A DNA stretch of 64,000 bases from Fredinandcohnia onubensis (lineage in GTDB: Bacteria; Bacillota; Bacilli; Bacillales; Bacillaceae_L): positions 310,001-374,000 of the forward strand of contig NZ_JAPSKV010000001.1 in assembly GCF_031181385.1 (NCBI RefSeq). Direction: 5' to 3'. A model generated the notes under the pieces. That model had not been told where the DNA came from. It saw only the letters and a program-made list of their open reading frames with translations, and made no database searches. Both the position numbers and the translations under genes were made by a program. Of this stretch, positions 18,383 to 27,364 are shown piece after piece; within the stretch, counting starts at the first letter, position 1, and each line of letters starts with the position of its first letter.

Positions 18383-19381
18383 ATGAGTGGATTAGGTGGA
18401 CTAAATAAATCACCTGATGGAGTCGTACTTGGATTGGTACAATTACAGCTACCGAATGTAGTAACTAAGGAAGATTTGGCAAAACAAACGGAAAGGGTAT
18501 GCGATTTGGTTGCAAAGGCACGTCGGAACATGGCGACTATGGATCTCGTGGTTTTCCCTGAATATTGTCTGCATGGTCTATCGATGGATATGAATCCTGA
18601 AATCATGTGTTCTATTGATGGCCCTGAAGTGAAGGCATTCCAAAAGGCCTGCAAAGACAATAAGATTTGGGGCTGTTTTTCAATCATGGAGTATAATCCT
18701 GAAGGGAATCCTTATAATACAGGCCTTATTATTGATGATACAGGTGAAATCAAACTGAACTATCGAAAGCTTCATCCTTGGGTCCCAGTAGAACCATGGG
18801 AGCCGGGAGACTATGGTATTCCAGTATGCGATGGCCCGAATGGCAGTAAATTGGCCTTAATTATTTGTCATGATGGGATGTTCCCGGAGATGGCTCGTGA
18901 ATGTGCATACAAAGGTGCCGACATTCTGATTCGTACTGCCGGTTATACAGCTCCAATTCGTCACTCTTGGCAGATCACCAATCAAGCAAATGCCTTTTGT
19001 AACTTAATCTATACAGCCTCTGTTTGTATGAGTGGCAGCGATGGTACGTTCGATTCCATGGGTGAAGGAATGATCGTGAACTTTGATGGAGTCCCACTCG
19101 TTACTGGAGGAGGCAGACCTGATGAGATTATTACGGGTGAAGTACGTCCACAACTCGTACGTGAAGCACGACGTCTATGGGGTGTAGAGAATAATATGTA
19201 CCAATTTGGCCATCGTGGGTATGTCGCTGTAAAGGGGGGCGCCAATGACTGCCCTTATACCTATATGCATGATATGGTAAACGGGGAATACCGATTACCT
19301 TGGGAAGACGAGGTTGTGCATAAAGATGGAACCTCGTGCGGGTTTGCGGGGCCGACGAGGGGATATAAAAGTACTAAGTAG
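18383..19381 (+). CDS. amiF: Formamidase
   Basis: This 332-residue nitrilase-superfamily amidase matches the formamidase subtype almost end to end (GYVAVKGGANDCPYTYMHD and the YKLPWED-like YRLPWEDEVV tail). The catalytic triad is visible: Glu60 in VVFPEY, Lys129 in NYRKLHPW and Cys162 in IICHDGM. It hydrolyses formamide to formate and ammonia in the cytoplasm, usually as a nitrogen source. The GAGAGGAG ribosome site supports the ATG. It stands alone, with no amide transporter or nitrogen regulator next to it, and is closed by a terminator. Confidence 0.92.
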   Translation: MSGLGGLNKSPDGVVLGLVQLQLPNVVTKEDLAKQTERVCDLVAKARRNMATMDLVVFPEYCLHGLSMDMNPEIMCSIDGPEVKAFQKACKDNKIWGCFSIMEYNPEGNPYNTGLIIDDTGEIKLNYRKLHPWVPVEPWEPGDYGIPVCDGPNGSKLALIICHDGMFPEMARECAYKGADILIRTAGYTAPIRHSWQITNQANAFCNLIYTASVCMSGSDGTFDSMGEGMIVNFDGVPLVTGGGRPDEIITGEVRPQLVREARRLWGVENNMYQFGHRGYVAVKGGANDCPYTYMHDMVNGEYRLPWEDEVVHKDGTSCGFAGPTRGYKSTK

Positions 19382-19450
19382 TAAGGTATAAGATGTTACA
19401 CAATAAAGAACAACTCAAGGGGCTGGTGACATATGCCCCTTCAAACGAAA

Positions 19451-19496
19451 AAGAAGATGAATCTCTACGAAATGTAGGGTTCATCTTCTTTTATTT
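19451..19496. terminator. Terminator between amiF and the SRPBCC gene
   Basis: An 11-base-pair stem (AAGAAGATGAA with TTCATCTTCTT, arms 19451-19461 and 19480-19490) is followed by TTTTATTTT and preceded by an A run on the other strand. It can therefore serve both converging genes. Confidence 0.88.
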
Positions 19497-19536
19497 TCTA
19501 TATTCTGCTTATGAAGAGTCTTTCAATCTTCGAAAT

Positions 19537-19976
19537 CTATGAGAATACTGGAATTTTAAGTGCAATTGATTCTGTTAAGCGAGTTGCTACTTTTGGAACA
19601 GCCCATTTAATAATGGGGTTTAGCACCGCACCAGATAATCCGCCTGCATGGACTTCCACGGTACAAGTCATTGTTGTTTTCCCATTACCCTCTTTTGCAG
19701 TAAAGTGGCCGCTTCCTGTAAAGTTATCTGATAACCCTTTTAGTTCAAACTTAATATTGGAAGGCTCATTCCATTCGGTAATATCTACCTGAGCTCGTAC
19801 TGTTTTTTTAATCCCTTTCACACTACCCTCAAATGTCCAAATCGATTGTTTGTCATTTATAATTTCATGTTCTTTATAAGCTGGTACTGTCGTTGCCCAC
19901 TTTTCAAGATCACGACATAATCCCAAACTGCTTGTACATCTACTGGAATTTCTACTGTATGAGTTCCCGTCGCCAT
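19537..19976 (-). pseudogene. SRPBCC (CoxG/START-like) gene with a one-base frameshift
   Basis: The gene begins at 19976 with MATGTHTVEIPVDVQAVWDY, the classic opening of SRPBCC lipid/ligand-binding proteins. The reading then leaves frame near 19912-19916. In the neighbouring frame it continues RDLEKWATTVPAYKEHEII through to KIPVFS, a normal C-terminus. One base is missing between the two parts. The longer 129-codon piece alone would start at a TTG without a ribosome site, so it is not an independent gene. The intact protein would be about 146 residues. A sequencing error cannot be excluded. Confidence 0.75.
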
Positions 19977-20073
19977 TCTGATTCCTACTTTCACTACTGA
20001 TATGTAATTTTAGATTTCTACCAAAATATTATCACATAAAACACATATACTTACATCACTAATCTGGGACAGA

Positions 20074-20084
20074 GGGACAGGTCC
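20074..20084 (+). repeat. Left 11-base target duplication of the IS element
   Basis: GGGACAGGTCC at 20074-20084 is repeated at 21576-21586, directly outside the two IS ends. It is also the core of the GGGACAGGTCCC repeat family found across the window, so the insertion went into a pre-existing repeat copy. Confidence 0.85.
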
Positions 20085-20152
20085 ACTAGCTTTGCATAAG
20101 TTCCAAAAAAAGTAAAATATTAATATGAGATTATGTAGACAAACACAAAAAA

Positions 20153-20214
20153 AGCTCCTATTGTAGAAATGTTAGATGTTTGTTCCCATAAACAAACTTT
20201 CTACAAAAGGAGCT
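20153..20214 (+). promoter_or_regulatory. Hairpin sequestering the transposase ribosome site
   Basis: Arms 20153-20169 and 20198-20214 pair at 16 of 17 positions, and the 3' arm contains AAAGGAGC, the ribosome site for the transposase at 20231. A transcript entering from outside the IS would fold this stem and block translation, a known way insertion sequences avoid activation by neighbouring promoters. Confidence 0.75.
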
Positions 20215-20230
20215 CAAAACAAGTAAGACT

Positions 20231-21445
20231 ATGATAACTAATAATACTGTAATTCGTCAATGTTTATCTTTATTACCTACAGAAAATCTAGCTTGTCCAT
20301 TATTAAACTATGATACGAAAAAACTTTCAATTGAAGGACTTGTTAAAATTTTCGTAGCTGCACAATTAGGAAATTGGGAATCCTACCCTGAATTTGATAT
20401 CAAGATGCGCGCACATAAAGACTTAATGGAATGTATCGGTGTAGATAGCATTAGTGCCTCCCAGTTAAGTCGAAGGATCAATGAGTTAGATACCGAAATT
20501 GTTCAGAATCTTTTCTTTAAAGTTGTAAAAGAACTTAAAAAGTATACGAAAGGGACCGTTGGTATACCTCGAGGTATAGGGAAACTTCGCATCGTAGATG
20601 CGACTCACATTAAACTTCCAGCTATTCTATCAGAATGGGCCCATGTTACTAAAGGCTGGACAGTTGTAAAGATGCATACACGTTTGATTGTTGCCTCCCC
20701 AGATGTACACTATCCTGATAAAATTGTTCCTTCTAATGGTAAGGTACAGGATCACGAAGGTGGAGATTTACTAATTGAAGAATCCGATGCAACATATGTG
20801 ATGGACCGAGGCTATATGAACCTCTATCGTATGAATGAATGGATAAAGAAAGATATAAACTTTGTCGTTCGGTTAAGAGGGAAACTCGTTGAAAGAGTTG
20901 TAGAGGAATACGAAGTACCCGAAGGGTCAAATATCCAAAGAGATGTTAAGGTGATTTTGGGAGAAACAGGTAAGATGAGACCACTTAGACTTGTCGAGTT
21001 TCTCGATGAAGATGGTAAAGTATATAGACTAGCTACTACAAGATGGGATTTAGATCCAACTGTGATAGCAGAAATATATAAGAACCGTTGGATCATCGAG
21101 CTATTCTTTAAATGGATCAAGCAGTCTCTTCGATTCGTTAAGGTCTGGAGTACAAAGCCACAAGGAATATGGAACCAGATGTTTATAGCGGTTATTGCCT
21201 ATATTTTAACACTTATTGTTAAGCTAAAGACCCAATCAAATAAAAGTCAGAAGACAATTCTTACAAGTATCAGATCCTACTTCGATAAATCATGGGAAAT
21301 GTTTATCTGTGAGTTAGAATATAAAACCAAAAAGACATCAAAAGGGAGACAAAAGGTCCCAGATAAACCGAAGAAAGAAATATTCTATGGTAGTGTTGCG
21401 CTAATTGGTGAGAAAAAGAAACGTACTAAGAGGAAAATTAAGTAA
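20231..21445 (+). CDS. IS4-family DDE transposase
   Basis: This 404-residue transposase has the three acidic catalytic residues of the IS4 group: Asp123 in IVDATHIK, Asp192 in YVMDRGYMN and Glu290 in NRWIIELFFKWIKQ (the Y-1-R-E-2-6-K signature region). The N-terminal part contains the DUF4372-like helical region (LSIEGLVKIFVAAQLGNWES). The C-terminus is lysine rich. It cuts and rejoins the IS ends at 20085 and 21575. No frameshift or stop is seen, so it is probably functional. Confidence 0.93.
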   Translation: MITNNTVIRQCLSLLPTENLACPLLNYDTKKLSIEGLVKIFVAAQLGNWESYPEFDIKMRAHKDLMECIGVDSISASQLSRRINELDTEIVQNLFFKVVKELKKYTKGTVGIPRGIGKLRIVDATHIKLPAILSEWAHVTKGWTVVKMHTRLIVASPDVHYPDKIVPSNGKVQDHEGGDLLIEESDATYVMDRGYMNLYRMNEWIKKDINFVVRLRGKLVERVVEEYEVPEGSNIQRDVKVILGETGKMRPLRLVEFLDEDGKVYRLATTRWDLDPTVIAEIYKNRWIIELFFKWIKQSLRFVKVWSTKPQGIWNQMFIAVIAYILTLIVKLKTQSNKSQKTILTSIRSYFDKSWEMFICELEYKTKKTSKGRQKVPDKPKKEIFYGSVALIGEKKKRTKRKIK

Positions 21446-21689
21446 ATAATTTACAGTAAATGGTAATAAACAACAATTCTTATTTAAGATTGTCGTTTTT
21501 GCTCCCATACGAAAAAACGTGCTGTAAATATATTACTTTTTATCAAAATAATAAATACAAGTTTGCAAAGCTAGTGGGACAGGTCCCTCGTCCCAGATCG
21601 AAAGGTCATGGGGACGTTCCGAAGTTTGTCAAAAATGGAACAGCTTGTAACATTTCTTATCCTGTTGCTATCCTAATTCCTTTTGGTAA

Positions 21690-21910
21690 ACGATAAACTT
21701 GCATGGGACAGCCAGTATCTCCGCCAACCTTGGGAACGAAGCATCTATTGTTTCTGTATGAATTGGTTGATAGCCGATACGAAAATACCAGTCTCCCAAA
21801 ATGTACTCTCGTTACGAGGCAACATTTGTATCTCGATTGACTGAATCATAAGGGATACCTCCTTGTCGCTGTACAACATTTGGAGTTGCAAGAAGCTTGA
21901 CGTCATAAAT
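21690..21910 (-). pseudogene. Decayed minus-strand reading frame, unidentified
   Basis: One minus-strand frame reads LLATPNVVQRQGGIPYDSV, then after one stop codon continues REYILGDWYFRIGYQPIHTE and FPRLAEILAVPCKF before another stop. Codon choice looks protein-like, but I do not recognise the family. It lacks a start and ribosome site. The rest of the gap from 21587 to 22324 contains GGGACAGG and GTGACGCC repeat pieces (21576 and 22035) and no intact gene. Confidence 0.3.
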
Positions 21911-22324
21911 CCCCTACTTCTTAACATGATCCATGGTTGTTTGTCTTATATTCCTATACTACGATTATTTCAAATTCTTATAACTTGTACAATGATTTAC
22001 TCCACGGTTTTAAAGTGAAAGTAACTAGATCATAGTGACGCCTCGAAGTATGTCGAAGGTTTATACTGCATAACCATATCATATTCCCATAAAACCCCAT
22101 CCTCCAAAAGTTATAACCCACATGAAACACTAGGTATTTCCTCATTTTTAAATGATAGGACCAACTATTCATTTTTAATGATTCCTTCGGATTTCGAAGT
22201 AATACGATAGAAATAGCCAAAACTAGCAAAGTTTCGACAGCAGAAATCTACAAATCTAAATCTATTAAAACCATACAATCAAGTTGTATTCATAGAAAAA
22301 CTAGTAGAGAGTGGAGTGGTGGTA

Positions 22325-23509
22325 GTGAAGAAGAAAAAGGTTATTTCGACGTTAGGGGTTATTGCACTATCGGCAAGTTTGGTTACACCGGTTTTTGCGC
22401 AACAAGATACATCGCCAGGGACACCTGAGCAACAAGTTTTATCAGTAGAGGGGTTTACTAATCATGAGCAACTAGGGAAAAGACTACAGCAAATTGCAAA
22501 AAGCAGCCAAGGTAAGGTTCAGGTTGAGGTAGCGGGTTACTCAAACCGTGGTAGAGAAATCTACAAGGCGACTGTTGGCCAAGGAGATAAGGTCATTTTA
22601 ATGGAAAGTGAAATTCACGGAAATGAACCGACTGGAACGGAGGCATTACTGAACATTTTACAATTCTTAGGTTCAAATTCTCCTGAAGCACAAAAGATTC
22701 GTGAGGAGGTTACGTTTGTAGCGTTACCTAAAATGAACCCAGACTCTTCTGAGTTAAATCGTCGTGGAAATGATTTAACTTGGGCAGAGGTAGTAGAGGA
22801 TTTTCCGCAATTAGCAGACGCATCACCAACATGGAACTACTATACATATCAGAATCGCTATTTCGATTATTCATCACAGCCAGGTTTTGATGTAAACCGT
22901 GACTTTAATCCAAATCTTGATTATGTACCACAGCCTGAGGACTTCCCAGGGAATTCATCCCAACCAGGATGGTTTATTACACCTGAATCCCAGGTCGTTC
23001 GTGACGTGTATAAGGACCTTCAAGCTGAGTTTGGCAAGGTGGAAGTATTTGTAGACTTACACCATCAAGCACCATATTATGAAGTGGATGGCACAGATGA
23101 TCTAGTAACATTCTCAATCAGCGGCCAATTCGTTCCACATCCAGCTACACCTGAAGGCCAAAAGTATGCGGAATATGCTGATACATATGACTATGACTTT
23201 GCACGCCAACTAAATGTTGCGGTATATGATGCATTACAAGAAAAAGGGAATTCAAACATTACCCTATATCCACAAGGCCTTAACTTACCTGGTACAGCGT
23301 TAGGAACATTTGCGTTAAATGGAAGTGGGTCCGTGTTGTTTGAAGTAAGAGGCCAAACACACAGCATGGGTCAAAAGAAAAAGGGTGAATTAGTTAAGGC
23401 AGTGGAAAGAGGTCTATACGGGATTATTAATGGCGTAGCTGATGGTACTGTGTACGATATTGATCCTGAAAAATATGAATCTATTCCGTTGACGGAGGGA
23501 AGACAATAG
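22325..23509 (+). CDS. Secreted M14-family zinc carboxypeptidase
   Basis: The product (394 residues from the chosen GTG) has a signal peptide (VKKKKVISTLGVIALSASL ending near VFAQQ), then a metallocarboxypeptidase domain. The zinc motif HGNEPTGTEA, KMNPDSSELNRRGNDL, a later zinc histidine in VDLHHQAPYY and the catalytic-glutamate region LFEVRGQTHS are visible. It probably trims peptides outside the cell or at the wall. The GTG at 22325 is favoured by GGAG 8 bases upstream; the ORF opens at a GTG 9 bases earlier. It stands alone and is followed by a repeat unit that also provides a terminator. Confidence 0.85.
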   Translation: MKKKKVISTLGVIALSASLVTPVFAQQDTSPGTPEQQVLSVEGFTNHEQLGKRLQQIAKSSQGKVQVEVAGYSNRGREIYKATVGQGDKVILMESEIHGNEPTGTEALLNILQFLGSNSPEAQKIREEVTFVALPKMNPDSSELNRRGNDLTWAEVVEDFPQLADASPTWNYYTYQNRYFDYSSQPGFDVNRDFNPNLDYVPQPEDFPGNSSQPGWFITPESQVVRDVYKDLQAEFGKVEVFVDLHHQAPYYEVDGTDDLVTFSISGQFVPHPATPEGQKYAEYADTYDYDFARQLNVAVYDALQEKGNSNITLYPQGLNLPGTALGTFALNGSGSVLFEVRGQTHSMGQKKKGELVKAVERGLYGIINGVADGTVYDIDPEKYESIPLTEGRQ

Positions 23510-23518
23510 GCGGAGATT

Positions 23519-23646
23519 ACAGTGACGCCCCGAAATTTGTCGAAGGGCCAGGTGCTTGAACACTGCAGATATAAAGTTTTGCAGTGTTAGAGTAAGAGAT
23601 ATTGATTTTCTGAGATGCTTGTAATTACAGGCATCTCTTATTATTT
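23519..23646. repeat. GTGACGCC...TTTGTCGAA repeat unit with terminator
   Basis: The unit starts CAGTGACGCCCCGAAATTTG, continues through AAAGTTTTGCAGTGTTAGAG and ends in a GAGATGC / GCATCTC stem (arms 23612-23618 and 23631-23637) followed by T-rich sequence. A second full unit lies at 27911-28045. It terminates the M14 gene and faces vanY. Confidence 0.75.
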
Positions 23647-23671
23647 GTTAGATCGGAATTCTTTTTAAATA

Positions 23672-24559
23672 CTACCGATACCTCATCACAATAACTCCAT
23701 CCACGTTATTCCCAGAAATCTCATATTGAGAAAAGATGGGTTCTACGATTTCGAGTGTTTCCGAAACAGGGTGGTAGGAGATGAAGTAGTCTGTTTCGTC
23801 AACCGTCGCCTTCACGGTCTTTTCTTTTTTCAAATAGTCTATGTATTCCTCCAACACAAAGTTGTTTTCTCTCATAAGCGCACTATGTGGAAAACCCACA
23901 TAGCGAAAGTGCCAAGGCTCATATTGAATTCCGGTAATATCCGTTTTGTCCTTTGGATACCGCAGAATAAACCCGTATTTCCAGGCGTTTTCTTCCATCC
24001 ATTTTCCTTCAGGTGCACTCTCCATTTTCATCAGGGTGGAACCAACATCGATTGATAATCCTAGATTATGTTCACTATAGCCCGGTGGCAACGCGTAACT
24101 AGACCCCATCTCTTTATAGAGTTTTGCTTGTTCTTCAAAGTCACGAAACCCACTATTCACAGAAAAGTTAACCAGCCCGTCCTTTTTAGCAGCGTCTATC
24201 AACTTTGAGAATTCGAGTCCTGCCTCTTTTGATAGAGAAATAGAATCAACGCTTTTCCCAAATTGTTTCCCCAGTTCCGCTATTGACGATAAGGATACAA
24301 TATCATCTTTTATACTCGTTTGTTGAGTCGGATAGGTATTGTTGGCTAACAGCAAGTCTCCTTGAAAAATCTGATTCTTGTTGATATTAATGGTTTTGAT
24401 TTTCATCACTGGAGGCTCTCTTTTACTAAAATTGTAAACGATTATTGATTCAGACTTTGTTTCTTCATGTTGCAGAAGGGATGGAATCGAAATCACAAAA
24501 GCAGCAGTAATGATTATCATTAAGACCGTCAGCCATATCCACTTTTTCATCCGTCGCAA
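23672..24559 (-). CDS. D-Ala-D-Ala carboxypeptidase, VanY family (M15B)
   Basis: This 295-residue membrane-anchored peptidase has an N-terminal transmembrane segment (KWIWLTVLMIIITAAFVISI) and a VanY domain in the C-terminal half. The zinc motif is SEHNLGLSIDVGS, and the second half-site is EPWHFRYVG, with FRDFEEQAKLYKEMG before them. It should cleave the terminal D-alanine of cell-wall stem peptides outside the membrane. The TTG start is supported by AAAGGAGG 9 bases upstream; the ATG three codons later is too far away. No vancomycin resistance genes are nearby, so a housekeeping wall role is likely. Confidence 0.87.
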   Translation of the reverse strand: MRRMKKWIWLTVLMIIITAAFVISIPSLLQHEETKSESIIVYNFSKREPPVMKIKTININKNQIFQGDLLLANNTYPTQQTSIKDDIVSLSSIAELGKQFGKSVDSISLSKEAGLEFSKLIDAAKKDGLVNFSVNSGFRDFEEQAKLYKEMGSSYALPPGYSEHNLGLSIDVGSTLMKMESAPEGKWMEENAWKYGFILRYPKDKTDITGIQYEPWHFRYVGFPHSALMRENNFVLEEYIDYLKKEKTVKATVDETDYFISYHPVSETLEIVEPIFSQYEISGNNVDGVIVMRYR

Positions 24560-24776
24560 TTTTTTTCGCCTCCTTTACTTGATCCAATTGTATTATTTTA
24601 AAACTAAAGATGTTACTAGTATATGAGTTGTTAAAAACGATAAATCACAATAAGAAAACGCTATCTGTAGTGGTGCAAAATAAAGTATAATCTAAAACAG
24701 ATATCAGATATACTATTTTATAAAATGCACATAATTAGTAGATGAAGAAATTCCTAATAGGAAAGGTAACTCTAAG

Positions 24777-26051
24777 ATGAGTATAATAAAGGATTTTTTG
24801 TTACAGGTAACACTCTTGGTTATACCAATATTTGTTTTCTTTACGTTTATAACGGAAAAGGTAAAGAGTGAGAAGAATCAACATTTGGTTATGTGTGTCT
24901 TATGGGGACTTTCTATTGTTCTATGTATGCTCTTTCCCATAGATATTGGGGAAACCGCTCGGATAGATTTCCGAATTATTCCTCTCCTACTTGGGAGCTT
25001 ATTCGGTGGATTTTGGCCATCTGTCTTTTTGTCACTTTTGATTGTACTTGTCCGTTTTTATTTAGGTATTGATCTAGGATTTTATAATACGGTGCTTGTC
25101 TTATTGATATTCCTTCCTGTCCTATTCTTCGTTCAAAAAACATTTGCAAGTTCGAAGAAAGAAAAAAGAATTTTAATTGCAGTGATTCTCTCCGTTATCT
25201 ATTGCGCATTCGGTACTATAATTTCTATGATATTACGGGGTTTTTCCTTAGATATTATCACCGTACAACTTATTTTTCTTATGTTTGTAGCAGTTGTTAC
25301 ATTTTCCCTTGTTACGTTATATGAAACAATCAGGGATATTCATCGATTGCGTTCCGAAATGCAAGAAACAGAAAGATTCCGGCTGATTGGTCAGCTATCA
25401 ACGGTCTTTGCTCATGAAATCAGAAATCCTATGCAAGTTACCCGTGGCTTTTTGCAACTTCTGGATGAACCTGAATTACCCATTAATAAGAAGGAGTACA
25501 TCCGAATATCGATTGAAGAGTTAGATCGTGCTAATCAAATCATACATGAGTTTTTATCGTTTGGTAATCCATCTACAAATATGGAAAAGGTTGATGTAGC
25601 GGATCAATTGGAACGTGTTGCAAATATCATTACAGGTTATTCATTTAATCAAAATGTTGACATTAAAACAAATCTACAAAAAAACTGTTGGATCTATGCG
25701 AATCCACAAAAACTAAACCAGTCCCTTATTAACATCTTAAAAAACGCAGTTGAATCAATGCCAAATGGTGGAAATGTATGGATGACATGTACCGCTACCG
25801 ACGAAGGATTCATCGAAATCATCATTAAAGATGAAGGGGTTGGCATGACCCAAAAACAAATTAATCGGCTCGGTTCACCCTTCTACTCATTAAAAGAAAA
25901 AGGAACAGGACTTGGCATGATGGTCAGCATGCAAATTATCCACTCACTTCAAGGCAAAATAAAAGTTACCAGCCAAAAAAACATTGGCACCCAAATTTCC
26001 ATCCTTATCCCAAAATGGGACAAGTTTCAGGGTAAGACCCAGCAGAGTTAA
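24777..26051 (+). CDS. Sporulation-type sensor histidine kinase, KinB-like
   Basis: The 424-residue protein has five to six membrane helices in residues 1-180 with the 5TMR-LYT pattern (IDFRIIPLLLGSLFGGFWPS). A cytoplasmic kinase core follows, with phosphorylated His213 in FAHEIRNPMQVTRGFLQLL, the N box LINILKNAVESMPNG and G boxes DEGVGMT and GTGLGMMVS. This layout is that of KinB-type kinases that feed the Spo0A phosphorelay. No response regulator is adjacent, as expected for an orphan phosphorelay kinase. GGAAAGG precedes the ATG. Confidence 0.85.
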   Translation: MSIIKDFLLQVTLLVIPIFVFFTFITEKVKSEKNQHLVMCVLWGLSIVLCMLFPIDIGETARIDFRIIPLLLGSLFGGFWPSVFLSLLIVLVRFYLGIDLGFYNTVLVLLIFLPVLFFVQKTFASSKKEKRILIAVILSVIYCAFGTIISMILRGFSLDIITVQLIFLMFVAVVTFSLVTLYETIRDIHRLRSEMQETERFRLIGQLSTVFAHEIRNPMQVTRGFLQLLDEPELPINKKEYIRISIEELDRANQIIHEFLSFGNPSTNMEKVDVADQLERVANIITGYSFNQNVDIKTNLQKNCWIYANPQKLNQSLINILKNAVESMPNGGNVWMTCTATDEGFIEIIIKDEGVGMTQKQINRLGSPFYSLKEKGTGLGMMVSMQIIHSLQGKIKVTSQKNIGTQISILIPKWDKFQGKTQQS

Positions 26052-26474
26052 AGTTTTAATGATTTAAAATGATAATAATAGAAATTCGATTTTTTGGAGG
26101 GGTTTTTTACAGGCCTCTTCTTTTTTTGTTCAATAAATTTTTGTTCTAAAATTTGCTATCCTCAAATAGCTATTGATAATCCTTTTTTTGTTACGTACGT
26201 GTTTGTTGCAAGATATTTCAGACATTGCTAGCATCCTTACTACATCCTTGACACTATTAATATATTGGGACCTTGGGGTACTGGATTGTTTTTTTTATGT
26301 ACGTATTAAATAGTGCAGGACTCTGTATTTTACTTGCAAAGCTCTAAACATTTATATTGCAATAAAAAAATGTTAATTAATGTAATTTATTTGTAGAATA
26401 TTGTTGGAATTTGTTGAAAAAATAGTTCTTTTATCATATCCTAGATAAAGAAAAAGTATTAATTTGATTAGCTA
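26052..26474. other. Gap upstream of the c-di-GMP riboswitch
   Basis: Near 26096-26125 a short GAGG/CCTC stem followed by a T run may weakly terminate the kinase gene. The rest is AT-rich without a supported gene. A promoter for the riboswitch transcript must lie around 26380-26460, but no confident -35/-10 pair was found. Confidence 0.4.
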
Positions 26475-26560
26475 TATCGATAAAGGCAAACTTACTGAAA
26501 AGTAAGGACGCAAAGCTACGAACCTAAAGCGAAAGCGCTATGGTAGTCGAGCTACCGAAA
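26475..26560 (+). promoter_or_regulatory. Cyclic-di-GMP-I (GEMM-I) riboswitch
   Basis: The stretch has the class I c-di-GMP aptamer pattern: AAAGGCAAAC, then GGACGCAAAGCTACG, then CCTAAAGCGAAAGCGCTATGG with a GNRA tetraloop hairpin, and GTCGAGCTACCG. These are the conserved P2/P3 junction and tetraloop-receptor elements. It lies 80 bases before an EAL-domain gene with a terminator between, so it senses the very nucleotide the downstream protein should degrade. Confidence 0.93.
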
Positions 26561-26570
26561 TTAGTGGAGC

Positions 26571-26613
26571 AAAGATGACTCCCGTTTGTTTCGGTGTAGT
26601 CATCTTTTTTCTG
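26571..26613 (+). terminator. Riboswitch expression-platform terminator
   Basis: AAAGATGACT and AGTCATCTTT flank a loop and are followed by TTTTCT, forming an intrinsic terminator right after the aptamer. c-di-GMP binding probably decides between this stem and an antiterminator. Whether ligand turns expression on or off cannot be fixed by eye. Confidence 0.85.
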
Positions 26614-26638
26614 TATTTTAAGAAGGAGGTGATTACAA

Positions 26639-27349
26639 ATGCTTAAAAATTTGATAGAAAAAGAACTTTTTTCACACAGTTTCCAACCGATTGTTGATAT
26701 CCAGGCATGGACAAGGATAGGCGTTGAAGGACTTCTAAGAACCTCACATTTCGTAAATGCCGAAGAAACTTTTTACCATGCAAGAACAGAAAAACAGCTT
26801 TATGAATTAGATTCGCGGTCTATTCACAAAGCTGTTTATACCTACCATTCGGCAGGGCTTACGAAAAAGGACGGATATTTGTTTTTGAATGTATTTCCAT
26901 CTACCCTTACAAATCCAAATTTTCTGCCCTTTATAAAGAAAATTATGACCGAAAACATCTATTTCCGTCAACAAGTCATCTTTGAAATTAGTGAAATGGA
27001 AACAATTACCGACTATCTAGGTTTGAAAGAGAATATTTCTAAGTTAAAATCAGAGGGAATTCTATTCGCAATTGATGATGTGGGAAAAGGGAACTCACAT
27101 TTCAAATCAGTTATCGAGTTAGAGCCTGATTTTATTAAATTGGATAAATATTATTCTGTTAACTTGTGGAAGGATGCTAAAAAACAAGAAATGATTAAAG
27201 CGATTCTTCATTACACAGATCATTATGATATTAAGTTAGTTTTAGAAGGGATTCAAACCGATATGGACTTAGCTATTGCGAAAGCCATTGGTGTTAAATA
27301 TGGTCAAGGCTATGTATTAGGAAAACCTAAAGCTCTATTAGTTGTTTAA
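26639..27349 (+). CDS. EAL-domain c-di-GMP phosphodiesterase
   Basis: The 236-residue protein is a stand-alone EAL domain. The signature is EGLLR (Glu30) rather than EALLR. The other metal- and substrate-site residues look conserved: Asn in FLNVFPS, Glu in FEISEME, the acidic pair in AIDDVGKG, Lys in IKLDK, Glu in LEGIQTD and Gln in GQGYVLGKP. It should linearise c-di-GMP in the cytoplasm. Its leader carries a c-di-GMP riboswitch, giving a feedback loop. AAGGAGGTG precedes the ATG by 8 bases. A PilZ-type gene follows 15 bases later. Confidence 0.88.
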   Translation: MLKNLIEKELFSHSFQPIVDIQAWTRIGVEGLLRTSHFVNAEETFYHARTEKQLYELDSRSIHKAVYTYHSAGLTKKDGYLFLNVFPSTLTNPNFLPFIKKIMTENIYFRQQVIFEISEMETITDYLGLKENISKLKSEGILFAIDDVGKGNSHFKSVIELEPDFIKLDKYYSVNLWKDAKKQEMIKAILHYTDHYDIKLVLEGIQTDMDLAIAKAIGVKYGQGYVLGKPKALLVV

Positions 27350-27364
27350 ATGAGGTGGAAATAG

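Larger units (their letters stand above)
20085..21575 (+). mobile_element. Intact IS4/IS231-type insertion sequence
   Basis: The element is 1,491 bases with inverted ends (ACTAGCTTTGCA at 20085-20096 and its complement at 21564-21575) and an 11-base direct repeat on both sides. It carries one full-length DDE transposase. A long hairpin covers the ribosome site of the transposase. Perfect duplication and an intact gene suggest a recent, possibly active insertion. The 11-base duplication and a GGG-N5-TCC target agree with the published IS231A preference for GGG(N)5CCC. Confidence 0.9.

Noticed and set aside
21978-22229. Minus-strand 83-codon frame before the M14 gene
   Set aside because: It runs through a GTGACGCC repeat, lacks a ribosome site and resembles no protein.
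26475-26613. Alternative reading of the EAL leader as another riboswitch class
   Set aside because: The AAAGGCAAAC, GACGCAAAGC and GAGCTACCG blocks are specific to c-di-GMP-I aptamers, and the downstream gene is a c-di-GMP enzyme.
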